DNA from: Pseudomonas putida | GTDB taxonomy: Bacteria; Pseudomonadota; Gammaproteobacteria; Pseudomonadales; Pseudomonadaceae | DNA length: 64,000 nucleotides | Direction of reading: 5' to 3' | Assembly (NCBI RefSeq): GCF_028682395.1 | Contig: NZ_JANHLC010000002.1 | Location: 124,001 to 188,000, forward strand | In this document: positions 8,848 through 18,196 of the stretch, piece after piece | Layout of the letters: every line of letters starts with the position of its first letter | Numbering within the stretch: the first letter of the stretch is position 1 | Notes under the pieces: generated by a model | Told to the model about the DNA's origin: nothing | Seen by the model: only the letters and a program-made list of their open reading frames with translations | Databases searched by the model: none | Position numbers and translations under genes: made by a program

Positions 8848-9017
8848 CCAACGCTTCCTTGTTCCGGTGATGCCCCTAATTGGCGGCAGCGATATTACCA
8901 GCCCGATCGTTTAAATGAACGCGCGCAATGTCAGTGCACGTGTCAGACGGATTCCCCTACAAAAAGCGCGTGATGGCCTATGCTCAAGCGGCCATGCACT
9001 CGCCAGGGAATGCCGCC

Positions 9018-9476
9018 ATGAGCCTGCTTCAATTCCAGCCCAGCGCCCAGCCGATCCGCAATGAACTCTATATCGCCTGCCCCGTCGAGCGGGTTTACGA
9101 TTACGTCACGCAGCCGGATCGCTGGCATGAATGGCACCCGACGTCCCTAAGTGCCGACACCGGCATGCGCGGCCCGGTCCCGGTCGGGCAACGCTTCAGC
9201 GAAGAAATCGACCTGCTGGGCCTGCAACTGCACATGGACTATCGGGTGCTGATCGCCCGTCCGCCCCAGGAGTTCAAAAGCCTGTTCACCTCTTCCCTGG
9301 CCGATGGTTGCCTGCACTATCGTTTACAGCCAAAGGGTCGAGGCACGCTGTTTCGGCGCACGTTGGACTACAGCCTGCAGGTCGCCGTCAGTGGTTTGCA
9401 CACGCGGCTAGTGATGCTTTCGGATACCGCCATGCAGCGACTCAAGGCCCGCCTTGAAGAGTCTTCGCAGCAATAA
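9018..9476 (+). CDS. SRPBCC (START/Bet v1-like) family protein
   Basis: The 152-residue protein reads IRNELYIACPVERVYDYVTQPDRWHEWHPTS near its start, the standard opening of polyketide-cyclase/dehydrase and SRPBCC proteins. An antiparallel sheet and a C-terminal helix follow (DTAMQRLKARLEES). These proteins bind a hydrophobic ligand in a cavity; the ligand is unknown. The start at 9018 is preferred because AGGGA lies eight bases before it. The frame is open back to 8928, but the extra 30 residues do not look like domain sequence. Confidence 0.8.
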   Translation: MSLLQFQPSAQPIRNELYIACPVERVYDYVTQPDRWHEWHPTSLSADTGMRGPVPVGQRFSEEIDLLGLQLHMDYRVLIARPPQEFKSLFTSSLADGCLHYRLQPKGRGTLFRRTLDYSLQVAVSGLHTRLVMLSDTAMQRLKARLEESSQQ

Positions 9477-9479
9477 AAC

Positions 9480-9494
9480 TGACAAATCTGTAAT
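9480..9494 (+). promoter_or_regulatory. Cop-box-like site (TGACAAATCTGTAAT)
   Basis: The 15 bases fit the TGACA-N4-TGTNAT box bound by CopR/CusR-type copper response regulators in Pseudomonas. The site lies 102 bases upstream of the DUF411 metal-binding protein gene, which makes a copper response plausible. Assignment rests on the motif and context only. Confidence 0.6.
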
Positions 9495-9596
9495 TATTTA
9501 CTCATTTATCTGACGGCATCAGACAGGTAATCTCACGCCCCATGATGAACCCTGGCTGGGGTCCATGACCTTGGCCACTGCTGCGAGAGAATCCCG

Positions 9597-10043
9597 ATGA
9601 AATCCACACTTCGCCTGGCAGTGCTCTCTGCCCTGTTTATGAGCCCCATGGCCCATGCGGCCGAGCAACTGACCATCGACGTACACCGCGACGCCCAATG
9701 CGGCTGCTGCACCCAATGGATCTCCCATCTCGAAGAGAATGGTTTCAAGGTCATTGACCATGTCGAGGACGATATGAGCCAGGTCAAGCAGCGCCTCGGC
9801 GTCGCGCCACGCCTGGCTTCGTGCCATACCGGCGTGATCAACGGACAGTTTATCGAAGGCCATGTCCCAGCCGAACAGGTCATCGCCCTGAGCAAGCGCC
9901 CCGACCTGCGCGGCCTGGCCGTTCCAGGCATGCCTATGGGCTCGCCGGGCATGGAAATGGGTGATCGTCGCGATGCCTTCCAGGTCATCGGCCTGACCCG
10001 TAGCGGCACGGACGAAGTGATCGCCGAATACCCCGGACGTTGA
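9597..10043 (+). CDS. DUF411 (CopG-like) periplasmic metal-binding protein
   Basis: The 148-residue protein has a signal peptide (MKSTLRLAVLSALFMSPMAHA). The family cysteine cluster CGCCTQWISHLEENGF follows, and later SCHTGVINGQFIEGHVPAEQV. DUF411 proteins are small periplasmic proteins repeatedly found with copper-resistance genes and are thought to bind or reduce copper. The Cop-box-like site upstream supports copper induction. The C-terminal methionines (PGMPMGSPGMEMGD) could add metal ligands. The stop overlaps the TTG start of the membrane protein that follows. Confidence 0.88.
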   Translation: MKSTLRLAVLSALFMSPMAHAAEQLTIDVHRDAQCGCCTQWISHLEENGFKVIDHVEDDMSQVKQRLGVAPRLASCHTGVINGQFIEGHVPAEQVIALSKRPDLRGLAVPGMPMGSPGMEMGDRRDAFQVIGLTRSGTDEVIAEYPGR

Positions 10044-10471
10044 TTGGCGGCGCCTTTTTCGGGCTTTTCCTAACCGCGTTCGGCGCGGCCACCTTGCTGC
10101 CGCTGCAGTCCGAAGCCGTCCTGGTGGGCCTGTTGCTCAGCGAGCGCCACACCATCTGGACCCTCTGGGCAGTCGCCACACTGGGCAATGTGCTGGGCTC
10201 GTGGGTCAACTGGTGGCTGGGCCGCTCACTGGAGCGTTTTGGCCAGCGCCGCTGGTTCCCGCTCAAGCCGGCGCAACTGGAGCGCGCACGCCGGCATTAC
10301 GCGCACTATGGCTACTGGACGCTGCTGCTGAGCTGGCTGCCGATTATCGGCGACCCGCTGACCCTGGTCGCCGGCATCCTGCGCGAGCCGCTCTGGCGGT
10401 TCCTACTGATCGTCAGCCTGGCCAAGGGCGCACGCTATGGGGTACTGGTGCTGCTGACCCTTTATCTGTGA
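10040..10471 (+). CDS. YqaA-type VTT/DedA-like membrane protein
   Basis: The 143-residue integral membrane protein has four or five hydrophobic segments and the VTT-domain signature ATLGNVLGSWVNWWLGRSLERFG, then LLLSWLPIIGDPLTLVAGILREP. This matches YqaA, a small DedA relative; DedA/VTT proteins move lipids or maintain membrane potential. Translation appears to start at TTG (10040) overlapping the TGA of the DUF411 gene (TTGA), implying translational coupling. The pairing with a copper-linked periplasmic protein is unusual and may reflect envelope stress. Confidence 0.82.
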   Translation: MIGGAFFGLFLTAFGAATLLPLQSEAVLVGLLLSERHTIWTLWAVATLGNVLGSWVNWWLGRSLERFGQRRWFPLKPAQLERARRHYAHYGYWTLLLSWLPIIGDPLTLVAGILREPLWRFLLIVSLAKGARYGVLVLLTLYL

Positions 10472-10601
10472 TGGCAGGAGACGGCAATACCGGTCGCTCA
10501 CCTAAGGCAAAATGCCATATTTCCCTCGATGCCCCCGTCACAGTGCTTGAAATGCACGGCGGATGGCGGTATCACGGTGGCTTGTCCCTACGGAACACCT
10601 T

Positions 10602-10799
10602 ATGAACAGCTTCGAACAAGCGATCCTCGATGCCGCCCTGGCGAATGTGGCCGATGGCAGCGAGAGCGAAAAGGCCCACGCCCGGGCCGCCGCCCTCGAA
10701 GCCATCGCCGTCATCACCACCCGTTTGCGCGGGCTGGAAAAGACCCGGGCCCTGGCGGCCCTGCTGGACGCCTACACCACGCCCGAAGAAGAACCCTGA
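10602..10799 (+). CDS. Small hypothetical protein, 65 residues
   Basis: The frame encodes an alanine-rich, probably all-helical protein: MNSFEQAILDAALANVADG, then ARAAALEAIAVITTRLRGLEKTRALAALLDAY. It has no signal peptide or membrane segment. The ATG at 10602 is the first that gives this compact protein; the longer frame back to 10563 has no ribosome-binding support. It lies between the VTT gene and a sensor kinase, all in one direction. Function is unknown. The codon use resembles neighbouring genes, supporting it as real. Confidence 0.6.
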   Translation: MNSFEQAILDAALANVADGSESEKAHARAAALEAIAVITTRLRGLEKTRALAALLDAYTTPEEEP

Positions 10800-10913
10800 T
10801 CGGTCTACGACTCATGTCACAGCCAAGTGAACAGCTGCCGGACGCTGCGGTCACAGCTTCATTCAAGCCTTTGCCTCAGCTGTTTTCCTGCCCGTCCATT
10901 CAATGAGAGTTTT

Positions 10914-12881
10914 ATGAGCCGCACTCGCGAGCAACTCATGGCCAGCGAAGCCCAATACCGGGGCCTGCTTGATGCCATGGACAGCGGCTTTTGCCTGATC
11001 GAGATGAAGTTCGACAGCGCCGGCGCACCCTGCGACTACCGTTTTCTGGAGGTCAACGCCGCATTCGAACGCGAGACCGGATTGGTCAATGCCACAGGTT
11101 GCTGGATGCGCGAGCGAGTCCCCGACCACGAACAACACTGGTTCGACCTCTATGGGCAGGTCGCACGCACCGGTCAGCCCATACGCTTTGAAAACCCCGC
11201 AGCGGCCCTCGGCCGCTGGTATGAAGTACACGCGCTGCGCATTGGCGATGCCGACGCGCCACGAGTGGCGATTTTCTTTACCGATATTACCCAGCGACGC
11301 CAAGCCGAAAACGCCCTCAAGGCTTTGACCGTCGCCCTTGAACAGGAGGTTGCGACACGCACCGATGACCGCAACCAACTCTGGAACCTGTCGAGCGACA
11401 TCATGCTGCGCTGTCGCTTTGACGGCACGGTGACCGCCATCAACCCGGCCTGGACCGACACACTGGGCTGGACCGAAAAAGAGCTGCTGGGCAGTTGCAT
11501 CCATGACCTGGTCCACCCCGACGATCTTGCCCACACCCTGGAAGCCGCCCGTCACTCGGCCGAAGGCCAGACCCTGCGGCGCTTCGAAAATCGCTACCGC
11601 TGCCGCGACGGCAGCTATCGCTGGATCAACTGGTCGTCCAGCCCTGGCGATCACTTCATCAATGCCGTGGGCCGCGACTGCACCCAGGATAAGGAGCGCG
11701 CCCTAGCGCTAGCCAAGGCCGAAGCACAGCTGCGCCAGAGCCAGAAAATGGAAGCCGTGGGCCAGTTGACCGGTGGCCTCGCCCACGACTTCAACAACCT
11801 GCTGACCGGTATCAGTGCCAGCCTGGAGATGCTCCAGACCCGCCTGCAACAGGGCCGCGTGCAACACTTGCCACGTTACATCGACGCGGCCCTGGAGGCG
11901 GCTCGCCGTGCGGCGGCGCTGACCCATCGCTTGCTGGCATTCTCTCGACGCCAGACCCTCGATGCCCAGCCCACCGATGTCAATCGGCTGGTCCGGGACA
12001 TGGGCGAACTGCTCAAGAACACCGTTGGCCCTACGGTCGAACTACAGATACACGCGACTCAGGACTTGTGGCGCACGCGAGTCGACCGCAACCAGCTGGA
12101 AAACTCCCTGCTCAATCTCTGTCTCAATGCCCGCGATGCCATGCCGGATGGCGGGCGCCTGCTGATCACCACCGCCAACCTGAACCTCGACGACAGCGCC
12201 GCCCGTCACCTGGACCTCAAGCCCGGCGCCTACCTGTGCCTGAGTGTCACGGACAGCGGTATCGGCATGAGCGAACAGGTATTAGGCAAAGCCTTTGATC
12301 CGTTTTTCACCACCAAGCCCCTGGGAGCCGGCACCGGTCTTGGCCTCTCCATGGTCTATGGCTTCGCCCTGCAATCCTCTGGCCAGGTGCGCTTGAGTTC
12401 ACGCCCTGGCCATGGCACCACGGCAGCCTTCTACTTGCCGCGCTACGAGGAGCAGGAACCACCTCAACCACCGCCGCTCCCGGCGTCGCAACCAGCGACA
12501 CACCTGAGCCGTGGTGAAACCGTGCTGGTGGTCGATGACGAGCCGGCAGTGCGCATGCTGGTGGCCGAGGTGCTCGAAGACCTGGGCTATACCGCGCTGG
12601 TGGCCGACGACAGCCCTGGCGCGCTGGCCATCCTGCAATCACCCGTGGCAATCGATTTATTGATTACCGATGTCGGCCTGCCTGGCGGGCTGAATGGGCG
12701 GCAACTGGCCGACGCGGCGCGGGTCGAGCGAACGGACTTGAAGGTGCTGTTTATCACCGGCTATGCAGAACAGCAGGTAATTGGCGATCACGACCTGGAG
12801 GCCGGCATGCATGTGATGACCAAGCCCTTTTCAATCCATGATCTGGCGGAGCGCATTCGCCGGTTGATCAACGCGCACTGA
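10914..12881 (+). CDS. PAS-PAS hybrid histidine kinase with C-terminal receiver
   Basis: The 655-residue soluble protein has two PAS domains (~10-135 and ~155-275; the second shows NPAWTDTLGWTEKELLGSCIHDLVHPDD). A HisKA domain follows with phospho-acceptor His291 in GGLAHDFNNLLTG, then a HATPase domain (~400-520; ENSLLNLCLNARDAM, GTGLGLSMVYGF). The C-terminal receiver carries Asp586 in LLITDVGLPGG. The HDFNN H-box is common in soluble PAS kinases of pseudomonads. No membrane segment is seen, so it senses a cytoplasmic cue. No cognate output gene is adjacent. Start ATG 10914 follows AATGAGAG. Confidence 0.9.
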   Translation: MSRTREQLMASEAQYRGLLDAMDSGFCLIEMKFDSAGAPCDYRFLEVNAAFERETGLVNATGCWMRERVPDHEQHWFDLYGQVARTGQPIRFENPAAALGRWYEVHALRIGDADAPRVAIFFTDITQRRQAENALKALTVALEQEVATRTDDRNQLWNLSSDIMLRCRFDGTVTAINPAWTDTLGWTEKELLGSCIHDLVHPDDLAHTLEAARHSAEGQTLRRFENRYRCRDGSYRWINWSSSPGDHFINAVGRDCTQDKERALALAKAEAQLRQSQKMEAVGQLTGGLAHDFNNLLTGISASLEMLQTRLQQGRVQHLPRYIDAALEAARRAAALTHRLLAFSRRQTLDAQPTDVNRLVRDMGELLKNTVGPTVELQIHATQDLWRTRVDRNQLENSLLNLCLNARDAMPDGGRLLITTANLNLDDSAARHLDLKPGAYLCLSVTDSGIGMSEQVLGKAFDPFFTTKPLGAGTGLGLSMVYGFALQSSGQVRLSSRPGHGTTAAFYLPRYEEQEPPQPPPLPASQPATHLSRGETVLVVDDEPAVRMLVAEVLEDLGYTALVADDSPGALAILQSPVAIDLLITDVGLPGGLNGRQLADAARVERTDLKVLFITGYAEQQVIGDHDLEAGMHVMTKPFSIHDLAERIRRLINAH

Positions 12882-12954
12882 ACCCGCGGCTCTATCTGCC
12901 TGCCCTGGTCGGCGCTAGAATCGGCGTCACCCTTTCCTCGCCCCGGAGTTTTCC

Positions 12955-13572
12955 ATGCTAGGCGTCACCGACTACAGCGCATTCGTTATTGCCTTCCTGG
13001 TGCTGCTGATTATTCCCGGGCCCGGTAACTTCGCGCTGATTGCCTCGACCGGCAAAGGTGGGATCAAGGGCGGGCTGGCGGCCACCTGCGGGGTGATTAT
13101 CGGTGACCAGGTATTGCTCTGGCTGGCCGTGGCCGGGGTCGCAACGCTGCTGGCCACCTACCCGGCGGCGTTTTATCTGGTCCAGTGGCTGGGGGCGGCC
13201 TATCTGGCCTGGCTGGGCGCGCGCATGCTGTTTGCAAAGCCCGGTGACACCACACCAGTGCGGCCAATGAAGTCCGACCACTTCCTGCGCCAGACCCTGC
13301 TGATTACCCTGCTCAACCCCAAGGCCATTGTGTTTTACATGGCCTTCTTCCCGCTATTCATCGACCCGGTCAATCACCAGGGCGTGGTGACCTTCGGTTT
13401 TCTGGCCATGACCGCCGCTGTGCTGACCCTGGGTTATGGGCTGTGCTCGGTGCTGATCACGCATTTCCTGGCCGAACGGCTGCGCGCCAGCCCAAGACTG
13501 ACCCAGTCACTTGAACGCCTGGCCGGCTTGTGCCTGATCGGCTTCGGCCTCAAGCTGGCGGTGCTGCGCTAG
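12955..13572 (+). CDS. LysE/RhtB-family amino-acid exporter
   Basis: The 205-residue protein has six predicted membrane helices and the family's opening IIPGPGNFALIASTGKGGIKGGLAATCGVIIGD, then WLGAAYLAWLGARML and LITLLNPKAIVFYMAFFPLFID. Length and motifs match the RhtB branch of the LysE superfamily, which exports amino acids or homoserine lactones. The substrate is not determinable. It stands alone, 73 bases after the hybrid kinase. Confidence 0.9.
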   Translation: MLGVTDYSAFVIAFLVLLIIPGPGNFALIASTGKGGIKGGLAATCGVIIGDQVLLWLAVAGVATLLATYPAAFYLVQWLGAAYLAWLGARMLFAKPGDTTPVRPMKSDHFLRQTLLITLLNPKAIVFYMAFFPLFIDPVNHQGVVTFGFLAMTAAVLTLGYGLCSVLITHFLAERLRASPRLTQSLERLAGLCLIGFGLKLAVLR

Positions 13573-13707
13573 GTTCAGCCAGGCATTTGCAGGGGACCAA
13601 GGCCCGGCTATTGTCGCGGCATGGCGAGAATGGATCCAACCCGGCGGCGAGTCTGTTCTATGATGCGCCGATCCTCTTCACTTTCAGGCTCACCCTTCAG
13701 ACGCCCT

Positions 13708-15279
13708 ATGTTTCGAATCGATTTGCGCCGACTGATCCTTTTGCTCTCGATCAGCGTGGTCACCCTCACCGCTGGCAACATCTTCTATGCCAGCTATGAA
13801 ACCCAGCGGCATTTCCTGATGCAGCAAACCCTGGAAGCCAACCGCATCTATGCAGTGAAGCTGGCCAGTACCACCGACAACTTTATCGCGTCGGCCCAGC
13901 AGCAACTGGCCTTCGGCGCCAACCTGCTGCCGGCCATCTGGAATCAGACGGCGGCCCTCAATCGCGAGGCCTATCGGCTGCGCCAGCAGAGCAACAGTTT
14001 CAACTCCGTCGTGGTGGCCCGCGCCGATGGCACTATTATCGCCGCCTCGCCGCGCGCCTTGAACCTGCTCGGCTCGGTCGCCGAAAGCGCGGGCCCGCGC
14101 GACGCCCTGCGCCTGCGCCAGCCGTTTATCTCCAAGCCCTATGTAGGCCTTAGCAAGCACCTGATGATTCATATCTCCCAACCGGTGTTTGGCGACAGTG
14201 GCGAATACCTGGGCCTTGTCGCCGGCTCCATTTATCTCAACGAGCCGAATATCCTCCACTCCCTGCTGGGTGAGCATTACTACCGCGATGGTTCCTACCT
14301 GTTTGTCGTCGATCCCGCGGGCAAGCTGATCTATCACCAGGACCCCGACCGGGTAGGCCAGATCATTCAGGGTAACCCGGCCATCGATGCGGTGATCGCC
14401 GGCCATGTCGGCAGCCTGCGCCTGAAAAACTCCCAGGGCGTGGATATGCTCGCCGGCTATGCCCCCGTGGCCAGGACCGGCTGGGGGGTGATCAGCCAGC
14501 GGCCCACCGCCGTGACCCTTGAGGGCCTGCAACAGCTGATGCGCCAAGTCTTCGGCTATGCCCTGCCGTTTCTGGCGCTGTCGCTGCTGGGGATCTGGTG
14601 GATTTCCAGCCTGATTACCCGCCCGCTGTCGCAGTTGGCCAACTCCGCGCAGTACTGGGGCAGCCTGACCGCCGCCGAATCCATCGGTAAAGTCCACGCC
14701 TGGTACTACGAGGCCGCGCAACTCAAGCAGGCCATGCAAAAAGGCCTGGCCCTGCTGCACCAGCAACTGGGCAAGCTCAACCGCGAAACCGTCACCGACC
14801 CGCTGACCGGGCTGACCAACCGCCGCGGCATGCAGTTGACGCTCGACCAGTGGGAGGCTGGCGCGCAGCCCTTTTCGGTGATCACCCTGGATGTCGACCA
14901 CTTCAAGCAAGTCAACGATACACACGGCCACAGTGCTGGCGACCTGGTCTTGCAGCACCTGGCGCAGCAGTTGCGCCAGCACTCGCGCGACAGCGACGTG
15001 CTTTGCCGCCTCGGTGGCGAGGAGTTCGTCATGCTGCTGCCACAGACGCCTTTGGAACAGGCGGTGCTGGTGGCCGAACGATTGCGCCTGGCGATGTCCA
15101 CCGAGCAGCCGTCGAGCAGTATCCAGGTCACCGTATCCCTGGGCGTCGCCCATTGGCCCATGGATGGGCTCAGTGTCGAGGCGCTGCTCAAGGAGGCCGA
15201 CAAGGCGCTCTATCGCGCCAAGCATGGCGGACGCAACCGCGTGGTCGCGGTCCAGCCCCAGGCCCGCGCCCAAGACTAG
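13708..15279 (+). CDS. Cache-domain diguanylate cyclase
   Basis: The 523-residue protein has an N-terminal transmembrane helix, a periplasmic dCache-like sensor (~35-280, including GSYLFVVDPAGKLIYHQDPDRVGQ), a second helix (~285-310), and a GGDEF domain. The active site is intact as GGEEF, and an RxxD product-inhibition site (RDSD) lies five residues before it. It should make cyclic di-GMP in response to a periplasmic ligand. The ATG at 13708 places the first helix immediately; the open frame extends back to 13621 with no good start context. Confidence 0.9.
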   Translation: MFRIDLRRLILLLSISVVTLTAGNIFYASYETQRHFLMQQTLEANRIYAVKLASTTDNFIASAQQQLAFGANLLPAIWNQTAALNREAYRLRQQSNSFNSVVVARADGTIIAASPRALNLLGSVAESAGPRDALRLRQPFISKPYVGLSKHLMIHISQPVFGDSGEYLGLVAGSIYLNEPNILHSLLGEHYYRDGSYLFVVDPAGKLIYHQDPDRVGQIIQGNPAIDAVIAGHVGSLRLKNSQGVDMLAGYAPVARTGWGVISQRPTAVTLEGLQQLMRQVFGYALPFLALSLLGIWWISSLITRPLSQLANSAQYWGSLTAAESIGKVHAWYYEAAQLKQAMQKGLALLHQQLGKLNRETVTDPLTGLTNRRGMQLTLDQWEAGAQPFSVITLDVDHFKQVNDTHGHSAGDLVLQHLAQQLRQHSRDSDVLCRLGGEEFVMLLPQTPLEQAVLVAERLRLAMSTEQPSSSIQVTVSLGVAHWPMDGLSVEALLKEADKALYRAKHGGRNRVVAVQPQARAQD

Positions 15280-15350
15280 CGCCGCTATCCCGGCAAAGCC
15301 GCTAAAATCGGCCACGCCCTGCGATTACCCGATTACCCGAGACCTGCCCC

Positions 15351-16502
15351 ATGCACATCGACTTCGACACGGTTTATCAGCGCCACGACACCGGCAGCAG
15401 TAAGTGGAGCCGCTACCCGGCGGATGTTCTGCCGATGTGGGTGGCCGACATGGATTTTGCCGTCGCCCCCCCGATCCTCCAGGCCCTGCAAGCCCGCCTA
15501 ACCCACCCCATGCTCGGCTATTGCGTGGCCCAGGACGCCTTGCGCCAGGCCATTGTCGACGACCTCTGGAACAAATACGCCTGGCGCGTCGAGCCCCAGG
15601 AACTGGTGTTCCTACCGGGCGTGGAGCCGGGCTTCAATATGGCCCTGCATGCCTTTGTCGAGCCGGGCAGCCGAGTTGTGGTCCAGGTGCCCAACTACCG
15701 GCCGTTGCGCCTGGCACCGGGCAACTGGAACCTGCCCAAGGTCGAGCTGGGCTTCGAGCCGGACGATCAAGGCGGTTATTGCACGCCCCTTGCCGCCCTG
15801 GACGCCGCCCTCGACAGCGGCGGCGCCCTGCTGCTGAGCAACCCGCACAACCCGTTGGGCAAGGTCTTCCCCCGGGACGAACTGCTGGCGGTGGCGACGG
15901 CCTGCCTGGCGCGTGGAGCGCTGATTATTTCCGATGAAATCCATGCCGAGCTACTTTTCGACGGGCGCCGACATATTCCCACCGCCTCCCTGAGCCCGGA
16001 GATCGCCCGCCGCACCATCACCCTGATGTCAGCCAGCAAGGCCTACAACATCGCCGGCCTGAAGACCTCCTTCGCAATCATCCAGGACCGCACGTTGCGC
16101 GAGCGCTTCAATGCGTCCCGCGCCGGTATGGTCGACAGCGTCAACGCCCTGGGCCTGGAAGCCACCCATGCGGCCTATACCCAGGGCGGCCCCTGGCTCG
16201 GCGCACTGGTCGAGTACCTGCAAAGCAACCGCGACTACCTGGTGGAAGCGCTGCGCAGCCGCTTTCCGGGGGTGGTCATGCGCGTTCCCCAGGGCACCTA
16301 TCTGGCCTGGCTCGATTGCAGTGCGCTGGGCCTGGAAGACCCGCAGCGGTTTTTCCTGGAACAGGCGAAAGTTGGCTTGAGCGCCGGGCTGGAGTTTGGC
16401 GATGATTGCCAACAGTTCGTGCGTCTGAACTTCGGCTGCCCGCGCGCCCTGCTCGAAGAAGGCCTGCACCGTATGGAGCAAAGCCTGCGAGCCAGGGCTT
16501 GA
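15351..16502 (+). CDS. PatB/MalY-type PLP C-S lyase or aminotransferase
   Basis: The 383-residue protein opens with DTGSSKWSRYPADVLPMWVADMDFAV, diagnostic of the MalY/PatB family. It carries LLLSNPHNPLGKVF, ISDEIHAEL and the PLP lysine in MSASKAYNIAGLK. Members cleave cystathionine or related C-S bonds (beta-lyase), releasing thiol, pyruvate and ammonia, and some act as repressors of other systems. It is cytoplasmic and monocistronic by spacing. Which sulfur substrate it uses cannot be inferred. Confidence 0.88.
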   Translation: MHIDFDTVYQRHDTGSSKWSRYPADVLPMWVADMDFAVAPPILQALQARLTHPMLGYCVAQDALRQAIVDDLWNKYAWRVEPQELVFLPGVEPGFNMALHAFVEPGSRVVVQVPNYRPLRLAPGNWNLPKVELGFEPDDQGGYCTPLAALDAALDSGGALLLSNPHNPLGKVFPRDELLAVATACLARGALIISDEIHAELLFDGRRHIPTASLSPEIARRTITLMSASKAYNIAGLKTSFAIIQDRTLRERFNASRAGMVDSVNALGLEATHAAYTQGGPWLGALVEYLQSNRDYLVEALRSRFPGVVMRVPQGTYLAWLDCSALGLEDPQRFFLEQAKVGLSAGLEFGDDCQQFVRLNFGCPRALLEEGLHRMEQSLRARA

Positions 16503-17142
16503 TCGGGCTTCAGTCCGCCACGGAGTCACTGCTGTCAGTGCTGGGCTGAAGCAGCCCCCCTTGGAGCTGCGCGCGATCACCTTCGCGCGCTGCGCGGCTG
16601 CGGCTGCCACCGCCCTCGCCCTCGCCCGCCAGGAAGATGAGGAGGCCGTGCGCTGGTACGCAATGAGGCAAGGGCGTTTTGCCAGGCATAACGTCGCGGC
16701 ACAGAGCGCCCGGAGGGCAACTGCCCCGCACTGCCAGCCCCAGGTGCATCAACTGCCTGGACCTTGGGGGCGCTGTAAAGTGAAGCTGGATTCGCAAGGC
16801 CACACTGAGCAGACTGGCCGCCCCCCCTCAAAAAATCGCTCAACATCGTGTGGATCTATCCGCCGACAACCCCTCCTGTAACCGCGTAGGCGGCAGGGCT
16901 TTCCATCGAGCGGACGGGTATGCCGTCGCCAAAAAGTTCCGCCGAGGGCACTTTTACCAAGATATTTCTTACATACGAGTCTCTTTCAAGTAAGAAACCA
17001 CTACCTGGCTCGCCATCCATTTCCTGAAATAACTATAAAAAGACAACTTCGAGAAAATTCCCAATACCTTTTCTCACGCGACAACAACCTAAATCCTTAA
17101 GATGGCCCGTACATTAAACACCCACCCCCTAAGTAAACAAAT
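16503..17142. other. 640-base gap without a convincing gene
   Basis: The first ~340 bases are GC-rich, with imperfect hairpins (for example GCTTCAG at 16506-16512 against CTGAAGC at 16546-16552) and short open frames that show no domain. From about 16940 the DNA turns AT-rich and probably carries the promoter and leader of the fimbrial-type gene at 17143. I see no RNA gene or mobile element here. Confidence 0.6.
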
Positions 17143-18183
17143 ATGCCCAAGATTATCGAACGCAGGCGTGTTGCCGCTCCCCCTAGCAGGAGTCGTGGTC
17201 TCTTACTGTTGTTGTTATTTAGCGTAAGCGCCCTGTTTTCAAGCTATTCATACGCTGTATTCGAATGCAGCGTCCCCAACAAAATCATCAAATTCACATC
17301 CAACTACATTCGCCCTTATCAGGACGCGGCCTACGACGAAACACTTGGCTTCTGGTCCGTAAACTCCACCTTTAACTGCCAGGGCGGCAAGCCTGGCGAT
17401 GTGTTCAGCCTGCGGATGAATTTTCTCTCATCAAGCTCTACCGAGACAGTCTGCTCCAACGCGTCCAGTATCGTCGGGCTACGCTTTCGCCGCGAAGATG
17501 GCGCGCCCTTTCGTTGCGCCAGCCTATCCAGAGATTCCCAAGAAGTTTTCCGCGCAGTCGCCACCGGACAACCCAGCTACCCGACGTTCAACCAGCCTGA
17601 TTTCATCGAAGGCATCAAAATCAAGACCCGCTGGCCCTTGCAGCCCGGTGCCCAGAACCTTAAGTACGAATTCAGACTTATCAGCTTCATTGCCTATGTC
17701 AACGGCGTTAAACAACCCAATAACTACTTTGTTGCCCAAGCCGACACCACCGACTTCGTTGTCTCCAGTTGCACCCTCAGCACCGCGCCCATTACTGTGC
17801 CTTTTGGCGAATTCAGCCTTGCCGACCTCGCCACACTGGAAATCCCCTTTGATATCACCATGGGTAACTGCTCGGGCCTTGACGACGCCCGCGACTACAA
17901 CAACACCATGCGACTCAAATTCACCTCCAACCGGCTATTACCCGACGGCAGTATCGATATCAATGAATGCCAGACCTGTGCCCAGGGACTGGCCATCGAA
18001 GTGTCGACCCGCAACAACCGCAGGCTCAACCTGAATAACCGCTACGACCTGCGTAATGGCGTCTTTACACTGAGCGAAAAAGGGATCAGTCACCATTTCA
18101 AAGCCCGCTTGAAACGTACGACCATACCGCTCAAACCCGGTACGGTCGACAGCGTGCTGACCTACATCGTGACCTCTGTCTGA
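17143..18183 (+). CDS. Orphan fimbrial-type (two-domain adhesin/pilin-like) protein
   Basis: The 346-residue protein has an arginine-rich start, a hydrophobic signal segment (LLLLLLFSVSALFSSYSYA) and a cysteine-containing N-terminal domain (~40-200). Its C-terminal domain resembles chaperone-usher pilins: FGEFSLADLATLEIPFDITMGNCSG, GLAIEV, and the final FKARLKRTTIPLKPGTVDSVLTYIV. That layout suggests a tip adhesin. No chaperone, usher or major pilin gene is adjacent. Base composition and codon use are more AT-rich than the flanks, which suggests transfer. The start is uncertain because no strong ribosome-binding site precedes 17143. Confidence 0.6.
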   Translation: MPKIIERRRVAAPPSRSRGLLLLLLFSVSALFSSYSYAVFECSVPNKIIKFTSNYIRPYQDAAYDETLGFWSVNSTFNCQGGKPGDVFSLRMNFLSSSSTETVCSNASSIVGLRFRREDGAPFRCASLSRDSQEVFRAVATGQPSYPTFNQPDFIEGIKIKTRWPLQPGAQNLKYEFRLISFIAYVNGVKQPNNYFVAQADTTDFVVSSCTLSTAPITVPFGEFSLADLATLEIPFDITMGNCSGLDDARDYNNTMRLKFTSNRLLPDGSIDINECQTCAQGLAIEVSTRNNRRLNLNNRYDLRNGVFTLSEKGISHHFKARLKRTTIPLKPGTVDSVLTYIVTSV

Positions 18184-18196
18184 ATGCGCCGAGGCG

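Noticed and set aside
16510..16803. 97-codon minus-strand frame in the gap before the fimbrial-type gene
   Set aside because: Arginine-, glycine- and serine-rich low-complexity translation, no ribosome-binding site and no domain.
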